A DNA stretch of 64,000 nucleotides from Paenibacillus nanensis. GTDB taxonomy: Bacteria; Bacillota; Bacilli; Paenibacillales; Paenibacillaceae. Shown here piece by piece: positions 8,197-15,881 of this stretch. Under the pieces are notes generated by a model. The model did not search any database, was not told the origin of the DNA, and worked only from the letters and a program-made list of their open reading frames with translations. A program made the position numbers and the translations under genes. The DNA is taken from NCBI RefSeq assembly GCF_003583765.1, contig NZ_QXQA01000002.1, forward strand, positions 248,001 through 312,000, read 5' to 3'. Position 1 is the stretch's first letter; each line of letters begins with the position of its first letter.

Positions 8197-10530
8197 TTAT
8201 TCGGACACAAGATCAAGCCGGCCGTCCAGCCGGTAGACGCGGGCCGCCTCCAGCTCGAACGAGACCGTTTTGCCGCCGTATCTGACAGCGACCCGCCCCG
8301 CATGCTTCGGCCGGATCGCCGCTTCGGTTAATCGCCCTTCTTGCCAGGCGATATCGACCTCCGCGCCCCCCTTGGCGCGAAGCCCGCTTACCCTCCCGCC
8401 GTTCCATGCGGCCGGAAGGGCGGGCAGCAGCTCGATGAATCCCGCATGACTTTGCATCAGCATCTCTCCGATTGCAGCCGTGCCGCCGAAATTGCCGTCG
8501 GCTACAAATATATTCGTTTCAGCGCCGGCAATGCCGGGCTTGGAATACGTCAGCAAATTGTCGAAGCAAAGCTGTCCGATCAAATAGTTCAGCTGCTTAA
8601 AGGCGTTCTCTCCGTCCTTCAGACGCGCGAAGCTCGCAGCGAACTGGGCAAGCGTAAACTCAACGTCCTCGAGACCCTCACGCGCCATCCGGTTTAGAAG
8701 CGTGATCCTCGCCGCTTCGCTTAGCTCGGGCGTACGCAGCGGCGTTATCTGATCGCCCGGATACAGCCCGTACAGATGCGACATATGCCGGTGCTCCGGC
8801 TGGGCTTCGCCATAATCCTCCAGCCACTCCTGCAGCTGGCCTCCAGCTCCGATTTTTAGCGGCGGCAGCAGCGAGAGCGCATTGGCCAGCCTATCGCGGA
8901 GCTCCGTATCCACACCAAGGGTCGTTGACGCATCCATACAAAAATGAAACAGCTCCCGCACGAGCATCTGATCCATCGTCGCTCCCATAGATAACGCGTA
9001 TTCGCCGCCTTCGGCCCCGCCGCTCGGATAAAAGCTGTTTTCCGGCGAATTGGACGGTCCCGAAACAAGCCAGCCGTACGTTGGATGTATAGTCATGTAA
9101 TCTAGGAAAAACAAAGCGGCATCCTTCAGCACGGGGTAAGCGGTCTCCTCCAGAAACCGCCGGTCCAGACTGTATTCATAATGCTGCTTCAGCTGCGCTG
9201 CGATCCATAAACCGCCGGTTACGTTCATCCCCCAATTGAGACCCCAGCCGGGCGACGCGAACCCCCAGGCGTTGGTGAATACATGAGCCACCCAGCCGTC
9301 ACAGCCGTAGAAAGCTTTAGCCGCCGCGCGTCCGTATTCGGAGAGCCGCTGCACAAAGCGCATCAGCGGAACATGGCATTCCGCCAAATTGGCAGCCTCC
9401 GTCGGGTAATAATTCATCTCCGTGTTCACGTCCAGATGGTAGTCGCAGCTCCAGGCCATACGGTTCGCTTCCCCATCGTTCCATAGCCCTTGCAGGTTCA
9501 TCGGCAGCGGCGAATCTTCTCTGGAACCCGCTATCGTCAAATATCGGCCGTACTGGTAAAACAGCGCGTACAGCTGCGGGTCCTTGCCTATCCCTTTCCT
9601 AAGCAGATGGATTCGCTCGTCAAGCGGCAACGCCGAATGCCCGGAATCGCCAACATCCAACTGAACGCGTTCGTAAAGCTTTCGATAATCGGCCACATGC
9701 TCCGACTTCAAACGGTCAAATCCTTTTCCAATGGCCTGCTCGACCTGTTCGTCACATTGCCGCTCCCAACTGCCGCTTTCCTTCCTGTAATCCGTTGTTA
9801 CGCCAATGTATAGAATCGCCTCGTCCGCGCCGATAATCAACAGCTTATCGCCATCTATCCCGATCTCACCGCCCTGCAGTTCCACCTTGACAAGTCCGCG
9901 CGCATGGACGCCGCAGCTTCCATCGCTATGGATCGTCTCCACCGCCCGCCCTATAAAGCGGATCGCTCCCTCCTTGGTAAGCTCCGTCTCAAAGCTCGAT
10001 GTCCTCCCGACCAGCTCCAGCGTAAAGGACAAAGCGGAAGGCTGGTCCGCGGCCAGCCGCGACACCATGATGTCAGCCGCATGTGTGGCGAAAGCATTCC
10101 GCTCGTAACGGACGCCGGCGCATTCGTAGGCATGCGACACAACAGCTTCCTCCAGATCAAGCTCCCGCTTGATTGGACCGATGGATTCCTCTTGTCCCTT
10201 ATAATGAAAGCGAAGAACGAGGTCGCATAACGTCAAATGAGTCCCGAAATTGCCTTTCTCGGGCTCAAGCGTTTCCCGCGCCAGCCTTTCTCCCGCTTCG
10301 TAATCTTCCGCAAAAAAACGCTCCCTCATCCGTTCAAGAGCAAGCCTGCTTGCGGCAGGGTCGCCTTTCGGCTCCTCCGGCTTGCCGGACCAATATGTAA
10401 TTTCCGTTAGGCTCCACGTTTCAGACTGTATGCCTCCCTGAATAACGGCGCCCAGCCGTCCGTTGCCGATCGGAAGTCCTTGCGCCCAGCCGGCTGCCGG
10501 ACTTGTGTAGCTTAGCTTCATTGCCCCCAT
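8197..10530 (-). CDS. Glycoside hydrolase family 95 (alpha-L-fucosidase/galactosidase type)
   Basis: 777 residues covering the whole GH95 fold: N-terminal beta-sandwich (residues 1-250; WAQGLPIGNGRLGAVIQGG), (alpha/alpha)6 barrel with the WSCDYHLDVNTEMNYY motif, which holds the conserved Asn residues of the family, the GPSNSPEN and HMSHLYGLYPG motifs, and a C-terminal beta domain. GH95 enzymes invert terminal alpha-1,2-L-fucose or alpha-L-galactose from plant xyloglucan, pectin or host glycans. There is no signal peptide, so it acts in the cytoplasm on imported oligosaccharides. It has its own cre-like operator upstream and a terminator downstream. Exact sugar preference cannot be read from sequence alone. 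Confidence 0.9.
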   Translation of the reverse strand: MGAMKLSYTSPAAGWAQGLPIGNGRLGAVIQGGIQSETWSLTEITYWSGKPEEPKGDPAASRLALERMRERFFAEDYEAGERLARETLEPEKGNFGTHLTLCDLVLRFHYKGQEESIGPIKRELDLEEAVVSHAYECAGVRYERNAFATHAADIMVSRLAADQPSALSFTLELVGRTSSFETELTKEGAIRFIGRAVETIHSDGSCGVHARGLVKVELQGGEIGIDGDKLLIIGADEAILYIGVTTDYRKESGSWERQCDEQVEQAIGKGFDRLKSEHVADYRKLYERVQLDVGDSGHSALPLDERIHLLRKGIGKDPQLYALFYQYGRYLTIAGSREDSPLPMNLQGLWNDGEANRMAWSCDYHLDVNTEMNYYPTEAANLAECHVPLMRFVQRLSEYGRAAAKAFYGCDGWVAHVFTNAWGFASPGWGLNWGMNVTGGLWIAAQLKQHYEYSLDRRFLEETAYPVLKDAALFFLDYMTIHPTYGWLVSGPSNSPENSFYPSGGAEGGEYALSMGATMDQMLVRELFHFCMDASTTLGVDTELRDRLANALSLLPPLKIGAGGQLQEWLEDYGEAQPEHRHMSHLYGLYPGDQITPLRTPELSEAARITLLNRMAREGLEDVEFTLAQFAASFARLKDGENAFKQLNYLIGQLCFDNLLTYSKPGIAGAETNIFVADGNFGGTAAIGEMLMQSHAGFIELLPALPAAWNGGRVSGLRAKGGAEVDIAWQEGRLTEAAIRPKHAGRVAVRYGGKTVSFELEAARVYRLDGRLDLVSE

Positions 10531-10569
10531 GTCACACCATCCCGATTTGAGTTTACCGCCTATTTTTGT

Positions 10570-10583
10570 TGACAGCGCTTACT
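10570..10583 (-). promoter_or_regulatory. cre-like CcpA operator upstream of GH95
   Basis: Minus strand AGTAAGCGCTGTCA matches 13 of 14 consensus positions and is 40 bases upstream of the GH95 start. Almost identical to the site at 3873-3886. Confidence 0.6.
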
Positions 10584-10770
10584 TATTAAGTATGGTAGCG
10601 AAAACCGGATCCAGGCGTAAAGGTACAATTTCGGATTTAGGGGTACGATTTCCCCTATAGCGCTAGCAGAGCGGGATTTCAGCCTGTAACGAAGCTTTGG
10701 CCGGAATACACCCCGAGTATCCGTATGGATTATGCCGCTAGTGAACAATAAAAAAATATTAAAATAATGC

Positions 10771-10800
10771 TTGACCCACCCATAGTCGCTGTGATATATT
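10771..10800 (+). promoter_or_regulatory. SigA promoter of tRNA-Leu
   Basis: TTGACC, 18-base spacer, TATATT, ending 35 bases before the mature tRNA. The 10531-10770 stretch otherwise holds only the upstream region of the GH95 gene; I see no gene in it. Confidence 0.7.
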
Positions 10801-10835
10801 ATTTCTTGTCGACACAAGAGGTTGACATCAGATAT

Positions 10836-10922
10836 GCGGTCGTGGCGGAATTGGCAGACGCGCTAGATTCAGGTTCTAGTGGTGTAACAGCCGTGGAGGT
10901 TCGAGTCCTCTCGACCGCACCA
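10836..10922 (+). tRNA. tRNA-Leu (anticodon CAG)
   Basis: 87 bases with encoded CCA. Acceptor stem GCGGTCG pairs with CGACCGC; D-loop contains TTGGCAGA; anticodon stem CTAGA/TCTAG with loop TTCAGGT gives CAG at 10870-10872; a long variable arm (GGTGTAACAGCC) marks a class II tRNA; T-arm has GGTTCGAGTCC. It reads CTG codons, which are common in the genes of this window. It stands alone, with its own promoter and a terminator. Confidence 0.97.
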
Positions 10923-10965
10923 TCTTTACTCACATGATGGAGTTATCCATTGTACATAAGCGTAT

Positions 10966-10996
10966 AAAGCCCTTCTTCGGAAGGGCTTTATTTTTT
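10966..10996 (+). terminator. Terminator after tRNA-Leu
   Basis: Perfect 10-bp stem AAAGCCCTTC/GAAGGGCTTT closed by a TTCG tetraloop and followed by ATTTTTTG. Confidence 0.93.
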
Positions 10997-11019
10997 GCTC
11001 TTGTCGGTATGTATAAAGG

Positions 11020-11055
11020 AAGAAATACAGGGCCGTCCGTACGGGACCGCCCTGT
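11020..11055 (-). terminator. Terminator after the CobW-type gene
   Basis: Stem ACAGGGC-GTCC/GGAC-GCCCTGT with one internal mismatch, followed on the minus strand by ATTTCTTCC. It starts 11 bases after the stop codon. Confidence 0.7.
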
Positions 11056-11066
11056 TTCGTTTCGGC

Positions 11067-12287
11067 TTATGATTGAAGCTGCTCCTCCAGCTGCAGGTCG
11101 AGCCGATTCGGAAATTCGTCCTTCCATGTGCTCCAATCTGCCTTCATCTCGTCATCCGTCAGCAGACAAGCGTCCAGCCCGGCCGTTAGGGCCTTCCGAT
11201 CCATCGAACGGCCGATTAACACGAATTTGTTGATCCGATCTCCCCAGCTCGCGTCCCACTGTTCAAGCAATTCTGCATTTTCGCGAAAGATTTCGGCTCT
11301 TTCAGCCGGAGGCAGCGACGCCACCCAATAACCGGCCGGACCGAATTGAATGGACGGTCCTGCCTGGCTAAGCTGCTGCGCCATATCATTGCGCGTCGCA
11401 AGCCACACTATTCCTTTCGCCCGGACAACCTCCTCCGGCCAGTCATTCATCCATCGCATTAACCGTTCCGGATGGAACGGGCGTATCCGTTCATATACAA
11501 AAGATGAAATGCCGTATTCCTCCGTTTCAGGAGTATGCTGCTCCTTCTCCAGCTCTTGAATCCAGCCCGCCGACCGGCTCGCCGCCTCAAAATCGAATAA
11601 CTTGGTGTTCATGATGTCGGCAGGGTTAACGCGTCCATATACGGACCTTATCAGCTTCGCGCGCGGCTGAAGGCTTCGAAGCACCTTCTCCAGCTCCTCC
11701 AGCTCGTTATCGCCGACTCTGTCGCATTTGTTCAAAATAAGAACGTCGCAAAATTCAATTTGATCGATCAGCAGATCAACGACTTCTCTCGTATCATCGG
11801 CTCCAACCTCTTGCTTCCGGTCCATCAGCGTGTCCCCCGAGCTGAAGTCGCGCCAGAACCGGTAGGCGTCAACAACCGTTACCATCGTATCTAGCCTGCA
11901 AAACCGCGTCAGATCGATGCCTTGATCTTCGTCGACATAAGAGAAGGTTTGAGCGACCGGTACCGGCTCGCCTACTCCCGTCGATTCGATCAGGATATAG
12001 TCGAACTTGCCTTCCCTTGCAAGCCGCTCTACTTCGCGCAGCAAATCCTCACGGAGCGTGCAGCAAATACAGCCGTTTGATAATTCAACGAGCTTCTCTT
12101 CCGTGCGTGAAAGTCCGTTACCGTCGCGAATAAGCTTAGCGTCGATATTGACCTCGCTCAAATCGTTAACGATCACGGCGACTTTCATGCCGTCCCGATT
12201 ATGCAGCACATGATTTAGAATGGTTGTTTTCCCCGCGCCCAGATAGCCACTCAATACCGTTACAGGCAATTTCTTCGATTGTTCCAT
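11067..12287 (-). CDS. zagA: CobW/COG0523-family zinc GTPase (ZagA/YciC-like)
   Basis: 406 residues. G1/Walker A is GYLGAGKTT (residues 14-22), the metal-binding motif CICC lies near residue 73, ESTGVGEP is the G3 region and NKCD the G4 motif; the C-terminal CobW_C domain follows from about residue 260. Members load zinc into client enzymes during zinc starvation; B. subtilis ZagA (YciC) activates the FolE GTP cyclohydrolase. The Zur box 25 bases upstream makes the zinc assignment strong. Transcribed alone, ending at a terminator. Only a weak RBS is visible before the ATG. Confidence 0.88.
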   Translation of the reverse strand: MEQSKKLPVTVLSGYLGAGKTTILNHVLHNRDGMKVAVIVNDLSEVNIDAKLIRDGNGLSRTEEKLVELSNGCICCTLREDLLREVERLAREGKFDYILIESTGVGEPVPVAQTFSYVDEDQGIDLTRFCRLDTMVTVVDAYRFWRDFSSGDTLMDRKQEVGADDTREVVDLLIDQIEFCDVLILNKCDRVGDNELEELEKVLRSLQPRAKLIRSVYGRVNPADIMNTKLFDFEAASRSAGWIQELEKEQHTPETEEYGISSFVYERIRPFHPERLMRWMNDWPEEVVRAKGIVWLATRNDMAQQLSQAGPSIQFGPAGYWVASLPPAERAEIFRENAELLEQWDASWGDRINKFVLIGRSMDRKALTAGLDACLLTDDEMKADWSTWKDEFPNRLDLQLEEQLQS

Positions 12288-12311
12288 TTGGTTTCATCCG
12301 CTCGCTTTCTT

Positions 12312-12335
12312 TTAATTCGTAATTATTACGATTAA
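12312..12335. promoter_or_regulatory. Zur box upstream of the CobW-type GTPase
   Basis: Palindrome TCGTAAT-T-ATTACGA with flanking TTAAT/TTAA arms, close to the Bacillus Zur consensus (TCGTAATNATTACGA). It lies 25 bases before the zagA-like start, so zinc-loaded Zur would repress the gene and zinc limitation would release it. Confidence 0.88.
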
Positions 12336-12389
12336 GCATGATGATACCTGGATTTTTTTCGCCTGTCAACCTGATATCGAAATCTTCCT

Positions 12390-12848
12390 TTAAGACGATT
12401 TGATCGGCACGCCTATTTCACAATAGTCATTAAGCAGCATGTTGCCAGTATATACCTCCAAAATCGGTTTATCGTCAACGGTCACACCCATGCTGTGCAA
12501 TGCCGGAAATATTTCCGCCCAAGCTTTTTGAATTTCTTCTGCCGTATGTTTAATTTTAAATAGAACATATTCGCCGCCGAGCAGCTTACCCTCGCAAATG
12601 CCGTCCTCATTCATAAGGAAATCTTCAGGAATAACGATACAGGCATCGTATCTGCACTTCTCAGGAAGCGTTGTCCGGGGGTTGTCTTGCGGGATTCCGA
12701 ATAAAATAGCCGATTCCGTAAGAAGGCCTTCTTCCTGTGCCCATTTCTTTAGGCTTTCCATGATTTGCGCATTGGAAGGACCATATGGACCAATGTGCCG
12801 CATATAGGCAATGCGGTAGTTCGGGAGCATATCAACTCTTGTTTTCAT
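12390..12848 (-). CDS. GyrI-like small-molecule-binding protein
   Basis: 152 residues, a single GyrI-like (AraC effector-binding) domain without any DNA-binding part: opening 'YRIAYMRHIGPYG', middle 'CRYDACIVIPEDF', end 'LEVYTGNML..YCEIGVPI'. Free-standing members bind hydrophobic or cationic small molecules; some protect gyrase or hydrolyse toxic compounds. It is alone, with RBS AGAGGA. It is unrelated at close range to the second GyrI-like gene at 25055-25507. Function is otherwise open. Confidence 0.75.
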   Translation of the reverse strand: MKTRVDMLPNYRIAYMRHIGPYGPSNAQIMESLKKWAQEEGLLTESAILFGIPQDNPRTTLPEKCRYDACIVIPEDFLMNEDGICEGKLLGGEYVLFKIKHTAEEIQKAWAEIFPALHSMGVTVDDKPILEVYTGNMLLNDYCEIGVPIKSS

Positions 12849-12949
12849 CGCTTCATCTTCCTCTTACCTGCATTATTTTCTACATTTTGGATGCTATCAT
12901 GATATAAAATAATTTGCATTATCATTTTTTGTAAGCAGCAAATTTATTT

Positions 12950-12994
12950 TTTCAAAAAAAAAAAAACCAACCGAGGTTTCCCCCGGCTGGTTTT
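12950..12994 (-). terminator. Terminator after the zinc-ribbon protein gene
   Basis: Twelve-bp stem AACCAACCGAGG / CCCCGGCTGGTT (one mismatch) followed on the minus strand by a 13-T run. It begins directly at the stop codon. Confidence 0.9.
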
Positions 12995-13555
12995 TTAATC
13001 GAACAGATCGCCGAAAACGTCGAGCACCGTTTTCTTTTTCTTATAAGGTCTGCCATATTTGTCATAGCCATAATGGTCTTTCCCGTAGCCATGGCCATAA
13101 TTTTGCGGCGGGGGATAACCTGGATTGGACGGTTGACCGGATCCATACCCAGCCGGCGGCGGGCTGTAGCTGCCGTGGCTGCCAGGCGTCGGAGGCGCCG
13201 CGCCGAATCCGCCCTGCTGCGGGCTCGCATAAGGCTGTCCGCCGCCGAAGCTTGGACCGTTCTGGCTTCCGCCTTGCGGGTTACCGAACGGCTGACCGCT
13301 CGGCGGGTTCGTATACGGCTGGCTTGAGCCAAACCCTCCAGACGGCGCCGATTGCGGATTGTACGGAGTCGCGTCCTTCTGCATGTGCTGCTCCATGCGT
13401 TCGTAATCCTGCCGTACCTCGCGAACGCCTTGCATCAGCTTTTCCAGCTCGCCGCGGTCCAGCCAGACGCCTTTACATTCTGGGCACACATCGATAAGCA
13501 CGTCTTCCTTCTGCACTTCCCTCATTTTGACATCATCGCATACGGGACACTTCAT
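12995..13555 (-). CDS. TFIIB-type zinc-ribbon protein with low-complexity tail
   Basis: 186 residues. The N-terminal ~45 residues form a zf-TFIIB zinc ribbon (CPVC at residue 3 and CPEC near 24, then GVWLDRGELEKL). A coiled stretch (residues ~45-60) leads into a ~90-residue Gly/Pro/Ser/Gln-rich disordered region, and the protein ends with a conserved basic/hydrophobic tail KKKKTVLDVFGDLFD. Function is unknown; the ribbon could bind DNA, RNA or protein. RBS AAGGAGTG is well placed. Repetitive 'GGxQP/NPP' composition is local to this gene. Confidence 0.75.
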   Translation of the reverse strand: MKCPVCDDVKMREVQKEDVLIDVCPECKGVWLDRGELEKLMQGVREVRQDYERMEQHMQKDATPYNPQSAPSGGFGSSQPYTNPPSGQPFGNPQGGSQNGPSFGGGQPYASPQQGGFGAAPPTPGSHGSYSPPPAGYGSGQPSNPGYPPPQNYGHGYGKDHYGYDKYGRPYKKKKTVLDVFGDLFD

Positions 13556-13605
13556 ATTCTGATCACTCCTTCGAATAATTTCCCTGTTTGGGTTAAATCT
13601 TATGT

Positions 13606-13818
13606 TTAAACGCCGCTATGCCGCTCCTCCGACGCAGGAATATAACGGTAAGACCGGCTAAGCTTTACGACGCGTCTGCTTGGCTTTCGGATGACGACGG
13701 AAGATTCATCCCAAGCGACTACGATGCCTAACACATCATTGGCTTCAATCTCGTCACGTACGACTCGGACGGTTTCGCCGGAAATCCGGAACGCGTCGAG
13801 CTGTTCCTCTGACACCAT
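13606..13818 (-). CDS. Small conserved-looking protein, function unknown
   Basis: 70 residues. I do not recognise a named family. The sequence is a plausible small beta-barrel: 'GETVRVVRDEIEANDVLGIVVAWDESSVVIRKPSRRVVKLSRSYRY' looks like an SH3/Sm-like fold with alternating hydrophobic strands. RBS GGGAG lies 11 bases before the ATG. It is flanked by the zinc-ribbon gene and by a terminator belonging to the next gene upstream. Confidence 0.55.
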   Translation of the reverse strand: MVSEEQLDAFRISGETVRVVRDEIEANDVLGIVVAWDESSVVIRKPSRRVVKLSRSYRYIPASEERHSGV

Positions 13819-13874
13819 TAATCCACGTGCTCCCTTCCATACTGATCATTGTGAAAAAACTTCCAATCCTATTA

Positions 13875-13920
13875 TACAAAAAAAACCTCAATGATCCTAT
13901 TTCCCGACTCATTGAGGTTT
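13875..13920 (-). terminator. Terminator after the 104-residue protein gene
   Basis: Perfect 12-bp stem AAACCTCAATGA/TCATTGAGGTTT; the minus strand continues with TTTTT then TGTATAATAGG, which may also supply a -10 box for the next gene. Confidence 0.88.
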
Positions 13921-13940
13921 CATCTTGTATGCTATTCGAA

Positions 13941-14255
13941 TTAACCGACATGCTCCCGGTTCGTTTCGTACCATTCGTCCAAAACGCGCGAGGACATGAC
14001 GCGGCCTGTAATATATTCGGCTTGCTTCTTTGTGAACTGAGCCTGCCATTCCACTTCCAGCTCATCGCATAGCTTCACGATGGTAAGCAATTCTGACCAA
14101 GCGACATATCGTTTGTACCAGAAAAATTGCGGATGCTCGATCATATAAGGATATAGATCATCAAACTCCGTATGTTTGCAATCGAGAGCTCTCTCGAAAT
14201 GCACTTTGGCATCATTTAACTTCGCATTCAAAAAATCTGCCGACATGTTCCCCAT
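13941..14255 (-). CDS. Small alpha-helical protein, function unknown
   Basis: 104 residues, no recognised domain. Rich in aromatic and charged residues ('YPYMIEHPQFFWYKRYVAWSELLTIVKLCDELEVEWQ'), predicted all-helical and soluble. The start ATG has GGGGAGG 8 bases upstream, a strong signal that the gene is real. It lies 82 bases after the xpt stop in the same direction, and ends at its own terminator. Confidence 0.65.
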   Translation of the reverse strand: MGNMSADFLNAKLNDAKVHFERALDCKHTEFDDLYPYMIEHPQFFWYKRYVAWSELLTIVKLCDELEVEWQAQFTKKQAEYITGRVMSSRVLDEWYETNREHVG

Positions 14256-14337
14256 GAATTATGCCTCCCCTCGATCACTTGAACTTCATTATAAGCGAAA
14301 TAACCGCTCGGGGAAAGTGTCAAGCGACTGGAACATC

Positions 14338-14907
14338 TTACTCAAATTTTATTTTGCCGTTGTCCAGCGAAGCAATCTTAACGAGCGCTTCCACCTTAAT
14401 CCCCTGCTCGCGAAGCATCCTTCCCCCGCTCTGGAACGACTTTTCTACAACGACACCCATCCCCGCCAGCGTTGCCCCTGAGCGCTCGATAATTTTGATC
14501 AAACCGCGGGCGGCATCGCCATTGGCGATAATATCGTCAATGAAGAGCAATTTATCCTCGCTGGATAAAAACTCCTTCGAAACCATAATATCGGTTACCA
14601 TCCCTTTGGTGAAGGAAGGAACCCGCTCGATATAAGCATCCGGATCTGCAATCAACGTTTTTTTCCTTCTTGCAAACACGAGCGGTACGCCTAGCTCATA
14701 AGCGGTTGCGAATGCCGCCGGAATGCCGGACGATTCGATCGTGATTACCTTTGTTATGCCGTACTCTGCGAATTTCTTGGCGAATTCCTGCCCCATCTCC
14801 ATCGTAAGCTTCGGATCAACCTGGTGGTTGATGATGGCGTCCATCCGAAGCACATCGCTCGAAAGAATCGACGATTGTTCCAATATACGTTGTTTCAATT
14901 TTTCCAT
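14338..14907 (-). CDS. xpt: Xanthine phosphoribosyltransferase
   Basis: 189 residues, the usual Xpt length. It converts xanthine and PRPP to XMP in purine salvage. The PRPP-binding loop is LLFIDDIIANGDAARG (about residues 119-134); the N-terminus MEKLKQRILEQSSILSSDVLRMD and 'SFTKGMVTDIMVSKEFL' are typical for Firmicute Xpt. RBS GGAGG stands 9 bases before ATG. In B. subtilis xpt is joined to the permease gene pbuX and controlled by a guanine riboswitch; here neither pbuX nor a purine-riboswitch sequence is seen in the 170 bases upstream. Confidence 0.95.
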   Translation of the reverse strand: MEKLKQRILEQSSILSSDVLRMDAIINHQVDPKLTMEMGQEFAKKFAEYGITKVITIESSGIPAAFATAYELGVPLVFARRKKTLIADPDAYIERVPSFTKGMVTDIMVSKEFLSSEDKLLFIDDIIANGDAARGLIKIIERSGATLAGMGVVVEKSFQSGGRMLREQGIKVEALVKIASLDNGKIKFE

Positions 14908-15077
14908 GAATGATAACCTCCGCCAAAAAACCCTTTTCGATAAAGTACCATAGGTTTAGCAATCAACGCAACACGATTTTGTTACAGCAACAATCTAGAG
15001 AATGTTCTGAGTAAAAAAGGCAACTTTGCGGACAAATTTGCGTCTATAATAGAAAGAATTGAAATGGAGGAGCGAAG

Positions 15078-15761
15078 ATGAACAAACAACGGAACAGGCC
15101 GCTATCGAGCCATTGGATGTTCGCTGCTCTGGCCGTTCTTGCCATTAGCTTAACCGGTTGTCAGAGTGAGAATAATATAGATGAAGACGCCGGCGGATTA
15201 GCCGCTGAGCAGCCAAGCGAAGCAGACAGTCCGCAAAAGTCCTATTTCGATAACGAGAGCAAGACGGATCATCCTTCTCCCGCTCAAGTCCCGGATCAAA
15301 AAGCTTCTACCGAAACCTCGGGCGCGCAGCAGGACGGACATCCGAAGGAGGATCACGAAACAGAGCCGGGGAAATGGGACAAGTCGCTTCCGACGCTTAA
15401 TGGCACGGCCATCGGGGATAGCAGCGATACGGTTGCTGACCGTTACGGACAGGAGATCGACCGTTATTCGCTCGAAGATCCGGCTGGAACGGTTACCGTG
15501 CTGGAATACGAAGGATTTTCGGTCGGCATGAACAAGAATCATACGGTTCAATTCGTCGAAGTCTACGAACCGCAAATCGCTGCAGGATTAAACGGTCTTC
15601 GTATCGGCAATAAAACGGAGAAGGCGGTTGACGCGCTCGGCAAACCGACATCGGCGACCGATTATTTGCTCATTTACGATGCGGAAGGCGCGACATTGAA
15701 GCTGGATGTGAACCCGGACTCGAATGAGATCGTATCGATGAAGCTGCTTGCAAACGGATGA
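15078..15761 (+). CDS. Putative lipoprotein of unknown function
   Basis: 227 residues. Signal peptide with lipobox LTGC, Cys28. Residues ~35-105 are an acidic, Ser/Glu-rich linker, and the remaining ~120 residues contain two related halves, each opening with a 'G..IGD/IGN..D.V...G' pattern (LNGTAIGDSSDTVADRYG and LNGLRIGNKTEKAVDALG), like the duplicated BamE/DUF4309-type folds seen in Bacillus lipoproteins. GGAGGAGCGAAG provides the RBS. A -10 TATAAT lies at 15045-15050. Divergent from xpt. No function can be assigned. Confidence 0.75.
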   Translation: MNKQRNRPLSSHWMFAALAVLAISLTGCQSENNIDEDAGGLAAEQPSEADSPQKSYFDNESKTDHPSPAQVPDQKASTETSGAQQDGHPKEDHETEPGKWDKSLPTLNGTAIGDSSDTVADRYGQEIDRYSLEDPAGTVTVLEYEGFSVGMNKNHTVQFVEVYEPQIAAGLNGLRIGNKTEKAVDALGKPTSATDYLLIYDAEGATLKLDVNPDSNEIVSMKLLANG

Positions 15762-15881
15762 TGAAAGGCTCGATCCACTAGAAAAATTTTACATACCACT
15801 CCTATATACTTGTCATGCTTGTCTCGTTTCGGACATACCTTACCTATATATAGCAAGCAGTTGGAACGGGGGAAGGTATAG

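Noticed and set aside
10560..10817. 85-codon minus-strand frame upstream of tRNA-Leu
   Set aside because: Starts inside the tRNA promoter region, lacks a convincing RBS and covers the GH95 promoter and cre-like site.
12947..12966. Possible assembly artefact at a 13-A run
   Set aside because: It is the T-tract of a well-formed terminator directly after the zinc-ribbon gene.
14908..15077. Purine riboswitch before xpt
   Set aside because: The conserved junction and loop sequences of the guanine aptamer were not found by eye on the minus strand.
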